Assembly (NCBI RefSeq): GCF_946407605.1 | Contig: NZ_CAMJOS010000009.1 | Span: 1 to 64,000 of the forward strand | Reading direction: 5' to 3' | From: an uncultured Prevotella sp. | GTDB taxonomy: Bacteria > Bacteroidota > Bacteroidia > Bacteroidales > Bacteroidaceae | DNA length: 64,000 bases | Shown here: one piece after another, positions 1 to 12,155 of the stretch | How positions within the stretch are numbered: the first letter of the stretch is position 1 | Layout: every line of letters starts with the position of its first letter | Position numbers and translations under genes: made by a program | The notes under the pieces: generated by a model | What the model was told of the DNA's origin: nothing | Databases searched by the model: none | Seen by the model: the letters and a program-made list of their open reading frames with translations, nothing else

Positions 1-53
1 CGTGACCTCCTGCGTGACAGGCAGGCATTCTAACCTACTGAACTAACGCACCA
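1..53 (-). tRNA. tRNA-Asp (GTC), truncated by window edge
   Basis: Identical over its visible length to the complete copy at 91-163; reverse complement carries the CCTGCCTGTCACGCAGG anticodon arm. Confidence 0.9.
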
Positions 54-90
54 GTCCATAATATTTTGAGTGCTTGCAGACCTGAGAGGC

Positions 91-163
91 GGTGCGTACG
101 AGATTCGAACTCGTGACCTCCTGCGTGACAGGCAGGCATTCTAACCTACTGAACTAACGCACC
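91..163 (-). tRNA. tRNA-Asp (GTC)
   Basis: Reverse complement GGTGCGTTAGTTCAGTAGGTTAGAATGCCTGCCTGTCACGCAGGAGGTCACGAGTTCGAATCTCGTACGCACC folds as a cloverleaf with a GTC anticodon. Confidence 0.95.
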
Positions 164-281
164 ATTTTGCGTCTCTGTCTGTTTTGCGGGTGCAAAGGTA
201 TTACTTTTTCTTCAAATAAAAAAATGTTTTGACAGAAACTTTACACCGGATAACATCCTTTAACAATCTGATGTCGCTCTG

Positions 282-1337
282 TTATGCCGACTGGAATTCC
301 TCTAAGAATCGGGTGTCGTTCTCAGAGAACATACGCAGGTCAGAGACGCGATACTTCAGGTTGGTAATACGCTCAACACCCATACCAAAGGCATAGCCAC
401 TATACTCTTTAGAGTCTATTCCACACTGTTCCAGCACGTTGGGGTCAACCATACCACATCCCAGAATCTCTACCCAACCGGTGTGCTTGCAGAAACCGCA
501 ACCCTCACCGCCGCAGATGAAGCATGAGATATCCATCTCCGCAGAGGGCTCTGTGAAGGGGAAATAGGAGGGACGAAGACGAATCTTCGTGTCGGCACCA
601 AACATCTCCTTGGCAAACGAAAGCAACACCTGTTTCAGGTCGGTGAATGACACGTTCTTATCGATATACAGACCTTCGACCTGATGGAAGAAACAGTGAG
701 CGCGGGCTGTGATGGCCTCATTACGATAGACACGACCCGGGCAGATAACGCGGATAGGAGCTGTCAACTTCCCATCCTCGGTATGCATATTCTCCATCAC
801 ACGGGCCTGAACACTTGATGTGTGGGAACGCAGAAGAATATTCTTGGTAACGTCGTTGGGATGCTGAGATACAAAGAATGTGTCCTGCATATCGCGGGCG
901 GGGTGGTCGGCAGCAAAATTCATCTTGGTGAATACATGCAGGTCGTCCTCCACTTCAGGACCGTCAGCCAACACAAAGCCCATACGACTGAAGATGTCGA
1001 TAATCTCGTTAGTCACAATGGTGAGCGGATGGCGCGTACCCAATTGGATGGGGTAGGGCGTGCGGGTGAGGTCGATGGCTTCGTCAACGCTATCCTGAGC
1101 AGTACATGCCTCGCGCAGCATATTGATGCGGTCGGTAATGCGTTGCTTCAGTTCGTTAATCTTCATACCCACTTCTTTTTTCTGCTCGGCGGGTACTGAG
1201 CGGAAGTCTTTCATCAGCTCGTTAAGTTCACCATTCTTACTCAGGTATCTCAGTCGGAGCTGCTCTACTTCCTCAGCATTCTTGGCCTCCAGCGAGTCTA
1301 CTTGCTGAAGGAGTTGGTCTATTTTTTCAAGTATCAT
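282..1337 (-). CDS. pheS: phenylalanyl-tRNA synthetase alpha subunit
   Basis: Class II aaRS motifs (GRVYRNEAITARAHCFFHQVEGLYID, FTEPSAEMDI, GMGVERI). Start set at MILEKIDQLL (1337), not the longer track ORF, because the upstream part contains the promoter. Confidence 0.95.
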   Translation of the reverse strand: MILEKIDQLLQQVDSLEAKNAEEVEQLRLRYLSKNGELNELMKDFRSVPAEQKKEVGMKINELKQRITDRINMLREACTAQDSVDEAIDLTRTPYPIQLGTRHPLTIVTNEIIDIFSRMGFVLADGPEVEDDLHVFTKMNFAADHPARDMQDTFFVSQHPNDVTKNILLRSHTSSVQARVMENMHTEDGKLTAPIRVICPGRVYRNEAITARAHCFFHQVEGLYIDKNVSFTDLKQVLLSFAKEMFGADTKIRLRPSYFPFTEPSAEMDISCFICGGEGCGFCKHTGWVEILGCGMVDPNVLEQCGIDSKEYSGYAFGMGVERITNLKYRVSDLRMFSENDTRFLEEFQSA

Positions 1338-1443
1338 TTTCCTAAAAATTGCAATTTCGGATGCAAAGGTACTGCAATTCGAGGGAAAAACCAAATGAAA
1401 ATGGATTTTTCTTCTGAAAAGCCTGTCCTTGCATCCGAAAGTG

Positions 1444-3525
1444 TTACTGTAACAGCTGTATCTTGACACCGCCAATGAGCCAGAGGCCAGGTTGCTGTAC
1501 ATTACCGAAGTCTACATACGAACGGTTATCCAGCAAGTTGTTGGCTTCGACATAGAGCGTATAGCGAGGGGCTTCCCATTGTACGCGGGCATCAACTAAC
1601 GCATAGGGACGATAGTCGCAAATCTCGTCACTAAAGTTGGTGTATGAGCCTACACGGTCCTGCCAACGACAGCTCAAACCCATACTGAGTTGTCGCCAGA
1701 CGTCCGTCTGAAGTCGTGCTACTAATTTATGGCGCAAGTATTCCAAGGCGTATTGTGATACGATGCCCCGCTCCAAATCTTTATCTTGTTCTATATAATT
1801 ATATGAAATGTCTAGCGTAGACTGGTGTGTCTCCAACTTCAGCAGATGGCGCAGGTCTAATGTGGCATTAGCCTCAATGCCGTAGGAGTTAATCTTCGTA
1901 TGATTGACGCTCTGCCATTGTGCCTGCTCACCCTGTCGTGTGTCCATCACCCAGTCAATCATGTCTTTTCCGTGATGATGATAGGCTGTGAACTTAGCCT
2001 GGAATATGTCAGACTGATAGTTTGCGCCAACTTCTATAGCCTGCATCTCTTCTGGTTTTAGATGTGGGTCGGCAGCATAGCCTTGCAGTTTGTAGTACAT
2101 CTCTGTGAACGAGGGTGGCCGCAGCGATGTGTTATATGAGGCAAAGAGCTTTAGCTTATGAAGGGATGGATTCTCCCATGCCACATAACTGATATCAACT
2201 CCTGGATAGATGGTCATATTCATGCTGCTCCACGTGCTCTTGGCGGCCACGAAACCTGCAGAGAGGGTGAATCTCCTTAGTAGTAGATTATGTTCTAGAT
2301 GGGCTGAGATGTTGGTACGGTTGACGCCCAACGTGTAGTCGCGGTCTGTGCCGGCAATATGGTGTGTGTTGAAGAGCGGCTCACCTAGGTTACCGCTCAC
2401 CAAATCCTCGTTTCTGAGTTCAGCACCAAAGGCAGTGCGACCAAGAGTCCAGTCAAAGTAGCTGTTAAGCTTTAATCCATATACATCGCAACGGTTATAA
2501 TTATACTTCATAATGTCGGGTTGTCCACGATAGCCTTCATAGCGGTCGCGATTCTGGTTCCAATATAAGGCAGGCATGAAATGGACGAAACCGCGTTTGT
2601 TCTCACCTTGCAGGGCGGAATAAATCTTTGTGGTATGTTCATATTGTTCATCGGCTTGCCAACGGGGTGTGGCATAGAAAGTGCCAGACCCCCATCCTTT
2701 GTCGGCTATACCTACATGCCATGATAGTCGCACCTGTTCATCATCGTAGTTGCCTTGATAGAATGCCTTTGAACCACTGAAGTCAGTGTTAAGCCTACCA
2801 CTCTTGGAACGTGAATAGCCGTCGCTTCGGGTATATGATGATGAAATGGAATTGTTGCCCATAGACATGCGTCCACCAATTCTGCCATAGCCATACGAGC
2901 CTCCTTCCGCGTAGATCTCAGTACCTTTATTATGGGATGTAGTCACAATGTTGATAGCACCAACGAGCGACGAGGTTCCATAGATACGTCCAGCGGGACC
3001 TTCAAGCACTTCGACACGCACGATGTCGCTCAGGTCGCATGGCAGGTCAAAGGTGTTATGGGCAGTCTGTGGATCACAGATATTTATGCCATTGAGCAGG
3101 ACTGTGATTTGCTCTTGGGTGCCTCCGCGAATTGAGATGTCTGTCTGTGAACCTAAAGGCCCGCGTTGTCGGACGTCGATGCCGACAGCCATCTTGAGCA
3201 AATCGTTAATACTTTGTACTGGCGCCTGCGCAATGTCCTCGCGGCTCAGTACAGTTACCATTCTCGCAGCCTGACTCACTGTCAGGGGGGCTCGGGACCC
3301 CATGACGCATACATCATCAAGCGTCACTTCGCGAGCAGGGGTTTTGGTGGAGTCTACACGCCATGTCTCATCACTGATACTTTCGGCCTTGGCTGCAGAG
3401 AGTGTAGCCACGCTGAGTACAGAGATGATAACTTCGCGTCCCAAACTGGCAAAGACGGAATAGCCTTTGCGCTGAAAATGATGGAACACCAAAACCTCAC
3501 GCTTGTTGAACTGAGGTTTAATCAC
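1444..3525 (-). CDS. TonB-dependent receptor (BtuB-like)
   Basis: Plug domain (SINDLLKMAVGIDVRQRGPLGSQTDISIRGGTQEQITVLLNGI) and C-terminal beta-barrel; 693 aa. Confidence 0.9.
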   Translation of the reverse strand: MIKPQFNKREVLVFHHFQRKGYSVFASLGREVIISVLSVATLSAAKAESISDETWRVDSTKTPAREVTLDDVCVMGSRAPLTVSQAARMVTVLSREDIAQAPVQSINDLLKMAVGIDVRQRGPLGSQTDISIRGGTQEQITVLLNGINICDPQTAHNTFDLPCDLSDIVRVEVLEGPAGRIYGTSSLVGAINIVTTSHNKGTEIYAEGGSYGYGRIGGRMSMGNNSISSSYTRSDGYSRSKSGRLNTDFSGSKAFYQGNYDDEQVRLSWHVGIADKGWGSGTFYATPRWQADEQYEHTTKIYSALQGENKRGFVHFMPALYWNQNRDRYEGYRGQPDIMKYNYNRCDVYGLKLNSYFDWTLGRTAFGAELRNEDLVSGNLGEPLFNTHHIAGTDRDYTLGVNRTNISAHLEHNLLLRRFTLSAGFVAAKSTWSSMNMTIYPGVDISYVAWENPSLHKLKLFASYNTSLRPPSFTEMYYKLQGYAADPHLKPEEMQAIEVGANYQSDIFQAKFTAYHHHGKDMIDWVMDTRQGEQAQWQSVNHTKINSYGIEANATLDLRHLLKLETHQSTLDISYNYIEQDKDLERGIVSQYALEYLRHKLVARLQTDVWRQLSMGLSCRWQDRVGSYTNFSDEICDYRPYALVDARVQWEAPRYTLYVEANNLLDNRSYVDFGNVQQPGLWLIGGVKIQLLQ

Positions 3526-6049
3526 TTTGAATTGTTGTTTGTAATTGAATGGAAAGTTCTTCCTTGTCGGGATGTTTGTCGATTACAATAACGGAACCTG
3601 GCTTAATGCTCTCGTCGAGAATCATCTCACAGATGCCGTCTTCGATATAGTTCTGGATGGCACGTTTCAGAGGACGGGCACCAAACTGCACATCATAGCC
3701 TTTAGTGGCTACGAAGACCTTGGCAGCATCTGTCAACTGCATTTCATACCCCAAATCCTTGATGCGCTTAACCAGTCCTTTCAGTTCGACGTCGATAATC
3801 CGTTTGATAGCCTCCATATCCAATTGGTCGAAGGTTATAATTTCATCAAGACGATTGAGAAACTCGGGAGAGAACTGCTTGGACAACGCCTTCTGGATGA
3901 TGGAACGGGCATGTTCGCGGTCTTTCTCATTCATGTTGATGCCCAGCGTAGAGGCGGTAAAGCCAATGCCGTTGCCAAATTCCTTGAGTTGACGGGTGCC
4001 TGCGTTGGAGGTCATGATGATAACCGTATTACGGAAGTCCACAAAACGACCATTGCCATCAGTAAGACGTCCCTCGTCGAGAACCTGTAGCAACAGATTG
4101 AAGACGTTTCCATGAGCTTTCTCGATTTCGTCCAAAAGCACAATACTATAAGGCTTGCGACGAACACGCTCCGTGAGCTGACCGCCCTCTTCATAGCCTA
4201 CATAGCCTGGAGGTGCACCTATAAGTCTGGAGACGTTGAACGACTCGGTATATTCACTCATGTCTACACGAATGAGTGCATCGGCAGAGCCAAACATTTG
4301 TTCTGCCAGCTTCTTGGCTAGATAGGTCTTTCCAACACCCGTCGGACCAAGGAACATAAAGGCACCAATGGGGTGGTTGGGATCTTTCAGTCCCACACGG
4401 TTGCGCTGGATGGCTTTCACCATCTTGTCGATGGCTGCATCCTGTGCAATAACGCTGGCTTTCAATTTTGGAGCCATATCTTTCAGACGGACACCTTCGC
4501 TCTCTGCCATACGCTGAACTGGGATGCCAGTCATCATAGATACCACATCAGATACTTCGACCTCGGTGACAGTCTGTCGTTCTTCGGAATTACCGGCAAG
4601 CCATTTTGTCTGCACCTCAGCCAATTGCTTCTCCAATGCTGACTGCCTGTCGCGGTAGCCGGCAGCCAACTCGTAGTTCTGGTTGCTCACAGCCTGATGT
4701 TTTTTGTCTTTTATCTCATCGAGCTGTTTCTCCAGTTCATCAATCTCGGGAGGTATCTGTGCATTTCTAAGATGTACGCGAGCACCTGTCTCATCCATTG
4801 CATCAATAGCCTTATCGGGCTGAGCACGGTCAGTCATGTAGCGTTCTGTCAATTTGACACATGCTATGATAGCATCTTCGGAGAACTCTACATGATGATG
4901 ATCTTCGTATCGGTCTTTGATGTTATACAGGATTTGTAAAGTCTGTTCAGCAGTGGTAGGTTCTACGAGAACTTTCTGGAAACGACGTTCCAAAGCTCCG
5001 TCTTTCTCTATGCTGTTACGGTATTCATCGAGTGTGGTAGCACCAATACACTGGATGACACCGCGTGCCAATGCAGGCTTCATGATATTGGCAGCATCCA
5101 TACTGCCAGGTGTGGATCCGGCACCGATAATCGTGTGAATTTCGTCAATAAAGACGATAATATTCGGTGTCTGTTCTATTTCCTTGAGAAGGGCACGGAT
5201 ACGCTCCTCAAACTGTCCGCGATATTTCGTTCCTGCAACAACACCTGTCATGTCAAGGCTTACTATGCGGCGGTTGAAGAACATGGGTGAGCATTTACGC
5301 TGGGCTATCATCTGTGCCAGACCTTCAACGATAGCACTCTTGCCTACACCAGGTTCGCCAATCAGTATGGGGTTGTTTTTCTTACGCCGTCCCAGAATTT
5401 CCATCACACGTTGTATCTCTTGCTCACGTCCTACACAGGGATCAAGTTTGCCTTCAAGGGCTGCACGTGTCAAGTCTGTGGAGAAATTATCTAAAACAGG
5501 TGTCTTGGATTTTTCCTTGGGACTATTTGTTGCTGTTTGTGTGGTTTGTGATGTCTGTTCTTCCGTCTCTTCCTCATCCTCATCAGGCAATTGGAGTGCA
5601 TCCTTTGTCTGGGGTGCTTTTAGCAGATTGAGGACATCGGTGTAGTGGATATTCTTGTTTTCCAATATCTGTTTTGCTTCGTTCTCAGAACGATCATGAA
5701 GAATGGCCAACAAAAGATGTTGTTCGTCAACGCATTGCTCGTGTTGCATACGTGCTTCGAGAACGGCCAGTTTCAGTATGTTGTTGGCACTCTCGTTCAG
5801 AAGCAACTCTTCTACATTTGTTTGTTGAAACAGACCATTTGTGTCGTTGAGCTTCATTTCCAATGACAACTTGATATCTTCTTTCTTGATGGAGAGTCTC
5901 TGGAAAATGTCAAATACAGGACCATCTTTCATGCGCATCATAGCCAGTAACAGATGTTCCGGGCCAACGTAGCTGGACGAAAGACGCTGAGCCTCCTCTC
6001 GTGAGAAAGCCAAAATCTCGGAGACTTTAGGTGAAAACTGATTCGTCAT
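3518..6049 (-). CDS. clpC: ATP-dependent Clp protease ATP-binding subunit ClpC-like
   Basis: Clp N repeats, two AAA+ modules ([33 protein letters not shown]), UVR-like middle region. Confidence 0.93.
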   Translation of the reverse strand: MTNQFSPKVSEILAFSREEAQRLSSSYVGPEHLLLAMMRMKDGPVFDIFQRLSIKKEDIKLSLEMKLNDTNGLFQQTNVEELLLNESANNILKLAVLEARMQHEQCVDEQHLLLAILHDRSENEAKQILENKNIHYTDVLNLLKAPQTKDALQLPDEDEEETEEQTSQTTQTATNSPKEKSKTPVLDNFSTDLTRAALEGKLDPCVGREQEIQRVMEILGRRKKNNPILIGEPGVGKSAIVEGLAQMIAQRKCSPMFFNRRIVSLDMTGVVAGTKYRGQFEERIRALLKEIEQTPNIIVFIDEIHTIIGAGSTPGSMDAANIMKPALARGVIQCIGATTLDEYRNSIEKDGALERRFQKVLVEPTTAEQTLQILYNIKDRYEDHHHVEFSEDAIIACVKLTERYMTDRAQPDKAIDAMDETGARVHLRNAQIPPEIDELEKQLDEIKDKKHQAVSNQNYELAAGYRDRQSALEKQLAEVQTKWLAGNSEERQTVTEVEVSDVVSMMTGIPVQRMAESEGVRLKDMAPKLKASVIAQDAAIDKMVKAIQRNRVGLKDPNHPIGAFMFLGPTGVGKTYLAKKLAEQMFGSADALIRVDMSEYTESFNVSRLIGAPPGYVGYEEGGQLTERVRRKPYSIVLLDEIEKAHGNVFNLLLQVLDEGRLTDGNGRFVDFRNTVIIMTSNAGTRQLKEFGNGIGFTASTLGINMNEKDREHARSIIQKALSKQFSPEFLNRLDEIITFDQLDMEAIKRIIDVELKGLVKRIKDLGYEMQLTDAAKVFVATKGYDVQFGARPLKRAIQNYIEDGICEMILDESIKPGSVIVIDKHPDKEELSIQLQTTIQSD

Positions 6050-7314
6050 GAGTTTCCTTTCTTATGTTTGTTCGAAGAAGATTTAGCAAAATGCGTGCCA
6101 GACCTTTTGCTGCCCTTACGATGTCCTCGTCCGCGACCGCCTTTTCTGACCTCCTTCATTGCTTGATAGTCGGGACCTTCTCCAAGTCCTTCAGGTAAGG
6201 GGAGCTTCTCTATCTCCTTCTGAAGGAAATGCTCTATAGGCTTGAAAAAACGGAAGTCGTTGTCGCTGACGAAAGTAATTGCCTCGCCGTCACGATCTGC
6301 ACGGGCCGTTCGGCCAATGCGATGAACGTAATCTTCACTGTCGTGGGGCACATCGAAATTAATAACCATTCTGATGTCGTCAATATCGATGCCACGTGCT
6401 ACGATATCGGTAGCTACCAAGACATCAACCTGACCGGCCTTGAAACGATACATCACATCATCACGTTCGGCCTGGGTTAAGTCGCTGTGCATGGGAGCAC
6501 AATTGATCTTCAGTTTCTGTAAGGTGCGGTTGATGTCCTTCACCTTATCTTTCTTACCGCAGAAGATAATCACACGTTTCAGGTCGCCTTGTTTGAAGAT
6601 GTTTTCTATAATACGTACCTTTTGGGGTTCGTAACAGATATAGGCCATCTGGTGAATCTTTTCTGCCGGACGGCTCACCTTGAGCTTCACTTCTATGGGG
6701 TTATGAAGTAGGGATACGGCCAGCTCGCGAATCTTGGCAGGCATGGTGGCAGAGAACATCACCTTCTGACAACTCTCAGGCAGCAGCTTGTTAATTTGAA
6801 GGATATCCTCCATAAAGCCCATGTCGAGCATACGGTCGGCTTCGTCGAGTACAAAAAATGACGTACGTGAGAGATCAAGATTGCCGACTTTCAGGTGACT
6901 GAGAAGACGGCCTGGCGTGGCGATAACCACAGGTGCACCACCTCTCAGACTCTTTATCTCCTGATCAAAACGTGAGCCGTCGTTGCCACCATAGACAGCG
7001 ATGCTACTAACGTTATCAAGATAGTATGAAAAGCCCTCCATGGCCTGGTCTATCTGCTGAGCCAATTCACGGGTGGGTGACATCACAATGCAATTGATGG
7101 TATCCTCGGGATAGCCGCCGTCATCAAGCATAGAAAGAATAGGCAATAAGTATGCGGCAGTTTTTCCAGTACCAGTTTGAGCTACACCCAATACGTCACG
7201 TCCATCCAGTATCTCTGGAATGCATCGCTCCTGAATAGGTGTCATTTCCTCGAAATGCATATCATAAAGCGCATCGAGGATATTATCATTTAAATATGTT
7301 TCTTCAAATGTCAT
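6046..7314 (-). CDS. DEAD-box RNA helicase
   Basis: AQTGTGKTAAYLLP, VLDEADRMLDMGF, SATMP, HRIGRTARADRDG motifs; basic C-terminal tail. Confidence 0.95.
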   Translation of the reverse strand: MTFEETYLNDNILDALYDMHFEEMTPIQERCIPEILDGRDVLGVAQTGTGKTAAYLLPILSMLDDGGYPEDTINCIVMSPTRELAQQIDQAMEGFSYYLDNVSSIAVYGGNDGSRFDQEIKSLRGGAPVVIATPGRLLSHLKVGNLDLSRTSFFVLDEADRMLDMGFMEDILQINKLLPESCQKVMFSATMPAKIRELAVSLLHNPIEVKLKVSRPAEKIHQMAYICYEPQKVRIIENIFKQGDLKRVIIFCGKKDKVKDINRTLQKLKINCAPMHSDLTQAERDDVMYRFKAGQVDVLVATDIVARGIDIDDIRMVINFDVPHDSEDYVHRIGRTARADRDGEAITFVSDNDFRFFKPIEHFLQKEIEKLPLPEGLGEGPDYQAMKEVRKGGRGRGHRKGSKRSGTHFAKSSSNKHKKGNS

Positions 7315-7337
7315 TTTATATTATCGTTCTTTTCCAT

Positions 7338-8447
7338 TTAATTGGGCGCCTGTCGATAGCAGAAATATGCTATGACGGCATATATTAAGTTGGGAATCCA
7401 CGCTGCCAATAAGGCAGGCAGACCGGCGTTGATAGCAAAAGTGGCGCTGATGGTCTGTAAAAGGATATAGGAGAAAGACAGAGCCAGACCAATTCCTAAA
7501 GACAATCCCATGCCGCCTTTGCGCTTTCTAGCTGATAGAGAGGCACCGATGATTGTAAGAATGAAGGAGGCAAACGAAGTGGCTATGCGCTTGTGGTATT
7601 CTACTTCATATTGTACAACATTCTGAGAACCTCGTTCCTGCTGTTTGGAGATGTAGCGCAGCAACTCGGGTGAGGTGAAAGTTTCCTGCTGCCCATTACT
7701 ATAGACGAGGTCCATGGGCTCCATCATAATAAGCGTGTCAATCTCTACTCCTGTCTCAATTTTCTCGCGCAGACCTTTAAGTGTCCTAATTTTGTAGTTG
7801 ATGGCTTTCCAATGATAGCGTGAATCAGAAATGGTGTCGTACTGGATGACGTTGGCCGTCATATGACTAACCAGTTTCTTGTCTTCAAATTTATCAAGCG
7901 AGAAGCCATAGCCACGTTTGATATTATTATCGTATTGCTGCAAATATGCAATAACGCCAGGTGCAACCTGCAACTGAACATTGCTGGCAGAGGTGATGCG
8001 TTTCTTGTTTTTGTATTGTGTTTCGAAATTCAAGCGTACAACGTTGCCATGAGGAATGACATACGCTCCCAGATAGAAATTGAGGATAGCAATAATGGCG
8101 GCTGACACCATGTAGGGTCTCATCAGACGACGGAAACTGGTACCTGCTGCCAACATGGCAATGATTTCGGAATTGCCCGCCAACTTTGATGTAAAGAAGA
8201 TGACGGCAATGAATACAAACAATGGTGAAAAGAGATTGGCAAAGTAGGGAACGAAGTTGGCATAATAGTCGAAAATAATGGCACTCCATGGCGCATGATA
8301 GGTAGAGAACTTGTTTAAGTTCTCATTAAAATCGAACACGATACTTATACTGATTATCAGCAAGATGGAATATATGTATGTTCCAATGAACTTGCTGATG
8401 ATGTATCGGTCAAGCCGTGGGATTAATCGTGCAAGTATTTTCTTCAT
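7338..8447 (-). CDS. LptF/LptG family permease (YjgP/YjgQ)
   Basis: 369 aa membrane protein starting LDRYIISKFIGTYIYSILLIISISIVFD; adjacent to tgt. Confidence 0.9.
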   Translation of the reverse strand: MKKILARLIPRLDRYIISKFIGTYIYSILLIISISIVFDFNENLNKFSTYHAPWSAIIFDYYANFVPYFANLFSPLFVFIAVIFFTSKLAGNSEIIAMLAAGTSFRRLMRPYMVSAAIIAILNFYLGAYVIPHGNVVRLNFETQYKNKKRITSASNVQLQVAPGVIAYLQQYDNNIKRGYGFSLDKFEDKKLVSHMTANVIQYDTISDSRYHWKAINYKIRTLKGLREKIETGVEIDTLIMMEPMDLVYSNGQQETFTSPELLRYISKQQERGSQNVVQYEVEYHKRIATSFASFILTIIGASLSARKRKGGMGLSLGIGLALSFSYILLQTISATFAINAGLPALLAAWIPNLIYAVIAYFCYRQAPN

Positions 8448-9586
8448 ACTCTGCGTCCTAAGTCATTAATCACTGAGCGCTTCCATTGCGTAAAATCGCC
8501 TTGCTCGATGTGCTGACGGGCATCAGTCACCAATCGGAGATAGAAAGCCAAGTTGTGGATAGAGGCTATCTGCAAAGCCAATAACTCCTGAGCTTTGAAT
8601 AAATGGTGAAGATATGCCTTTGAATGCAAGCGGTCTATGTCGCAACCATCGGCGTCGATAGGTGAGAAGTCATTCTCCCATTTCTTGTTGCGCATGTTCA
8701 TAGTACCCTGATAGGTAAAAAGTAGGGCGTTTCGGCCATTGCGGGTAGGCATCACACAATCGAACATATCTACGCCACGTTCTATTGCTTCAAGAATATT
8801 CTGAGGTGTACCCACTCCCATCAGATATCGTGGACGGTCCTTAGGCAGTATTTCATTGACTACCTCAATCATTTCATACATTACTTCGGTAGGCTCACCA
8901 ACAGCCAGACCACCAATGGAGGCACCTCCACCATCGTTAAGCATGCCCAGACGGTCTACCACGTGTTTGGCGGCATCCTGTCGCAAGTCTTTGTATTTAC
9001 ATCCCTGTACAATTGGGAAAAGGGTCTGCTTATGACCATAGAGTGGCTCTGTCTCGTTGAAGCGTTTGATACACCGATCTAACCAACGTTGTGTCAGCCC
9101 AAGAGAACGCTTAGCATATTGATAATCGCTTTCGCCAGGAGGACATTCGTCGAGTGCCATCATAATATCGGCACCGATGATACGCTCGGTATCCATGACA
9201 TTCTCGGGAGTGAAGACGTGTTTTGAACCGTCAATATGACTACGGAACTCACAACCTTCTTCCCTTAACTTGCGTATGCCTGTCAGCGAGAAAACTTGAA
9301 AACCGCCAGAGTCCGTCAGTATGGGACGGTCCCAGGTGTTGAACTTATGCAGACCTCCAGCTTTGCGAAGTGTGTCAAGTCCCGGCCGCAGATATAGATG
9401 GTAGGTGTTTCCCAGAATGATTTGTGCCTTGACTTGCTCACGCAATTCCTGGAAATGAACACCTTTCACGCTGCCGCAGGTGCCGACTGGCATGAAGATA
9501 GGTGTCTTTATCTGTCCATGGTCAGTGGTGATAAGCCCTGTGCGGGCACTGCTATATGGGTCGCTATGTTGCAGTTCGAATTTCAT
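8444..9586 (-). CDS. tgt: queuine tRNA-ribosyltransferase
   Basis: NTYHLYLRPGLDTLRKAGGLHKF, DSGGFQVFSL, YLMGVGTPQNILEAIERGVDMFDCVMPTRNGRN. Confidence 0.97.
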   Translation of the reverse strand: MKFELQHSDPYSSARTGLITTDHGQIKTPIFMPVGTCGSVKGVHFQELREQVKAQIILGNTYHLYLRPGLDTLRKAGGLHKFNTWDRPILTDSGGFQVFSLTGIRKLREEGCEFRSHIDGSKHVFTPENVMDTERIIGADIMMALDECPPGESDYQYAKRSLGLTQRWLDRCIKRFNETEPLYGHKQTLFPIVQGCKYKDLRQDAAKHVVDRLGMLNDGGGASIGGLAVGEPTEVMYEMIEVVNEILPKDRPRYLMGVGTPQNILEAIERGVDMFDCVMPTRNGRNALLFTYQGTMNMRNKKWENDFSPIDADGCDIDRLHSKAYLHHLFKAQELLALQIASIHNLAFYLRLVTDARQHIEQGDFTQWKRSVINDLGRRV

Positions 9587-12066
9587 TTCTTGTCCTCTTT
9601 CTCTTTCTCGTCTTCGATTTCAAACTTCAGCGAATTCTTGACAATCTCATCAGTCAATGCCAAGTTCCATACGTCCTGCACATTCTCCACATAGTGGAAC
9701 TGAACCCCCTGTAGATACATCTCGGGTATCTCCAGAATGTCTTTCTTATTTTCCTGGCACATCACAATATCGGTGATACCAGCACGTTTTGCTGCCAGAA
9801 TCTTCTCCTTGATACCACCTACAGGTAGAACTTTACCACGTAAAGTAATCTCACCGGTCATCGCCATATTCTTACGTACTTTACGTTGGGTTAGGGCAGA
9901 AGCGATAGATGTGGCAATGGTGATACCTGCCGAAGGACCGTCTTTTGGGGTAGCACCTTCTGGCACATGGATATGAATGTTCCAGTTGTCAAAGATGCGG
10001 TAATCGATGTTGAGCTTCTCGGCATGGGCTTTCACATATTCCAGAGCCAACACCGCCGACTCCTTCATCACATCTCCTAGATTTCCGGTTAATGTCAGTT
10101 TCGAACCCTTTCCCTTCGAGAGTGATGTCTCGATGAACAATATCTCGCCACCTACACTGGTCCATGCCAGTCCTGTGACAACACCTGCATAGTCGTTGCC
10201 CTGATAGATGTCACGATAGAATGGCGGTTTGCCAAGCAGGTCTTCCAATGATTCAGGCGTAATTTTCCAGTTGTCAATGCTACCATTCATCTGGCGTCGG
10301 TAAGCCAATTTACGCATGGCTTTGTTAATCTGCTTCTCCAACTGTCTGACACCACTTTCACGTGTGTACTGTTCGATGATTTTCTCAATGGCGGCCTTGT
10401 TGAACTTAGGCTTGCTAGTCAGCATCTTCAGTCCGGTATTCTCCAGTTCCCTTGGTATCAGGTGACGCTTGGCAATTTCTATCTTTTCTTCTGTGATATA
10501 ACCACTCACCTCAATAACCTCCATGCGGTCGAGCAAGGGACGTGGAATAGTGCCGAGGTTGTTGGCTGTGGCAATAAAGAGTACCTTCGATAGATCATAG
10601 TCCACGTCAAGATAGTTGTCGTGGAAAGCTGTGTTCTGTTCGGGATCAAGCACTTCGAGCAGAGCTGAAGCTGGGTCGCCATTGATGGTGCCTTGTGTCA
10701 CTTTATCAATCTCGTCAAGGATGAATACGGGATTGCTTGAACCAGCTTTCTGAATGCTCTTGATGATGCGTCCGGGCATGGCACCGATATAAGTGCGACG
10801 GTGTCCACGAATCTCTGCCTCATCGTGCAGACCGCCCAATGATACACGTACATACTTACGCTTCATGGCCTCGGCAATAGACTTGCCAAGTGAGGTCTTA
10901 CCAACACCTGGAGGTCCATAAAGACAAATGATAGGACTCTTCAAATCGCCACGTAGTGAAAGAACTGCCATATATTCCAGAATACGTTCCTTCACCTTTT
11001 CCATGCCGTAATGGTCATGGTCTAAAATCTTCTGTGCACGTTGTAGGTTTAGGTCATCCTTGGTATAGTCATCCCAAGGCAACGAAACAAATGTCTGTAG
11101 ATAGTTTAACTGGACATTGAAATCAGGACTTTGTGGCTGGAGGTTATCCAATTTGTCTACTTCCTTATAGAAAGTGCGTGCAACATCGTCCGACCATTTC
11201 TTGTCCATGGCTTTGCGAAGCAACTCTGATTTCTCGGGTGACTGCTCGTTACCCATTTCAGCCTGCAGGTTCTTGATTTGCTGTTGCAGGAAGTAGTTCT
11301 TCTGTTGCTCGTCGATATCCTCACGGGTCTTATTACGGATATCCGTCTTTAGCTTCTGAAGGTTTATTTCGCGGTTTAGCGCTTTCATGGCACCAAAGAG
11401 CCGCTCCTTGACGGTTTCCACAGTCAATAGCTTGACTTTCTCCTGTATGGTGAAAGGCATGTTGGAACAGAGGAAACTCAGCATCATCTCGTCATTGTGG
11501 ATATTTCGGATGGCAAACATAGCCTCGTCGGGCATCTCATCAACCATTGAAATATAGCGTTCTGCCATATTCCGTAAGTCATCAATGGCGGTCTTCCATT
11601 CTTTGTCGTGCTTGTCGGGGTGCATCTCTGGCTTGGGCTCAACCTCACCTTCGAGATAAGGCATTAACTTGGTGAGACGTTTTAAATGAAAGCGTCCTAA
11701 TGCCTGCACTACAACCGTAGAGGAACCACCTGGCAGATTAAACTGCTTAACAACCTTAGCTGCCACGCCGTATTCAAAAAGGTCGCCTTCAACAGGCATT
11801 TCAATATCCGGATCACGTTGACATACAACACCTATCAAAGAACTAGTCTTCTCTGCCTGACGTACCAGTTTCATGCTTGACTCACGACCAAGCAGGATGG
11901 GCCATACGACGCCAGGGAATATCACAATGTTCCTGACAGGAAGGATGGGCAGAGTTGATGGGATTTCTCCATCAATCATGTCTGTGATATCTCCTTCCAA
12001 ATCGGCAATCATCGATATGGACTTAGTATTATACTGATTATCGTTCATTTTAATTTTAAACTCCAT
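9583..12066 (-). CDS. lon: ATP-dependent endopeptidase La (Lon)
   Basis: LON substrate-binding domain, [29 protein letters not shown], proteolytic PKDGPSAG serine motif. Confidence 0.97.
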   Translation of the reverse strand: MEFKIKMNDNQYNTKSISMIADLEGDITDMIDGEIPSTLPILPVRNIVIFPGVVWPILLGRESSMKLVRQAEKTSSLIGVVCQRDPDIEMPVEGDLFEYGVAAKVVKQFNLPGGSSTVVVQALGRFHLKRLTKLMPYLEGEVEPKPEMHPDKHDKEWKTAIDDLRNMAERYISMVDEMPDEAMFAIRNIHNDEMMLSFLCSNMPFTIQEKVKLLTVETVKERLFGAMKALNREINLQKLKTDIRNKTREDIDEQQKNYFLQQQIKNLQAEMGNEQSPEKSELLRKAMDKKWSDDVARTFYKEVDKLDNLQPQSPDFNVQLNYLQTFVSLPWDDYTKDDLNLQRAQKILDHDHYGMEKVKERILEYMAVLSLRGDLKSPIICLYGPPGVGKTSLGKSIAEAMKRKYVRVSLGGLHDEAEIRGHRRTYIGAMPGRIIKSIQKAGSSNPVFILDEIDKVTQGTINGDPASALLEVLDPEQNTAFHDNYLDVDYDLSKVLFIATANNLGTIPRPLLDRMEVIEVSGYITEEKIEIAKRHLIPRELENTGLKMLTSKPKFNKAAIEKIIEQYTRESGVRQLEKQINKAMRKLAYRRQMNGSIDNWKITPESLEDLLGKPPFYRDIYQGNDYAGVVTGLAWTSVGGEILFIETSLSKGKGSKLTLTGNLGDVMKESAVLALEYVKAHAEKLNIDYRIFDNWNIHIHVPEGATPKDGPSAGITIATSIASALTQRKVRKNMAMTGEITLRGKVLPVGGIKEKILAAKRAGITDIVMCQENKKDILEIPEMYLQGVQFHYVENVQDVWNLALTDEIVKNSLKFEIEDEKEKEDKK

Positions 12067-12138
12067 AATTGGGGTGCAAAGTTACGAAAATTAATTGAAA
12101 AATGGCGATGTATTCATTGATTATTAACAAAAAATGTA

Positions 12139-12146
12139 TATCTTTG
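12139..12146 (+). promoter_or_regulatory. Bacteroidota -7 box TATCTTTG
   Basis: TAnnTTTG match about 10 bp upstream of the methyltransferase start. Confidence 0.6.
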
Positions 12147-12155
12147 TGGCCGATT

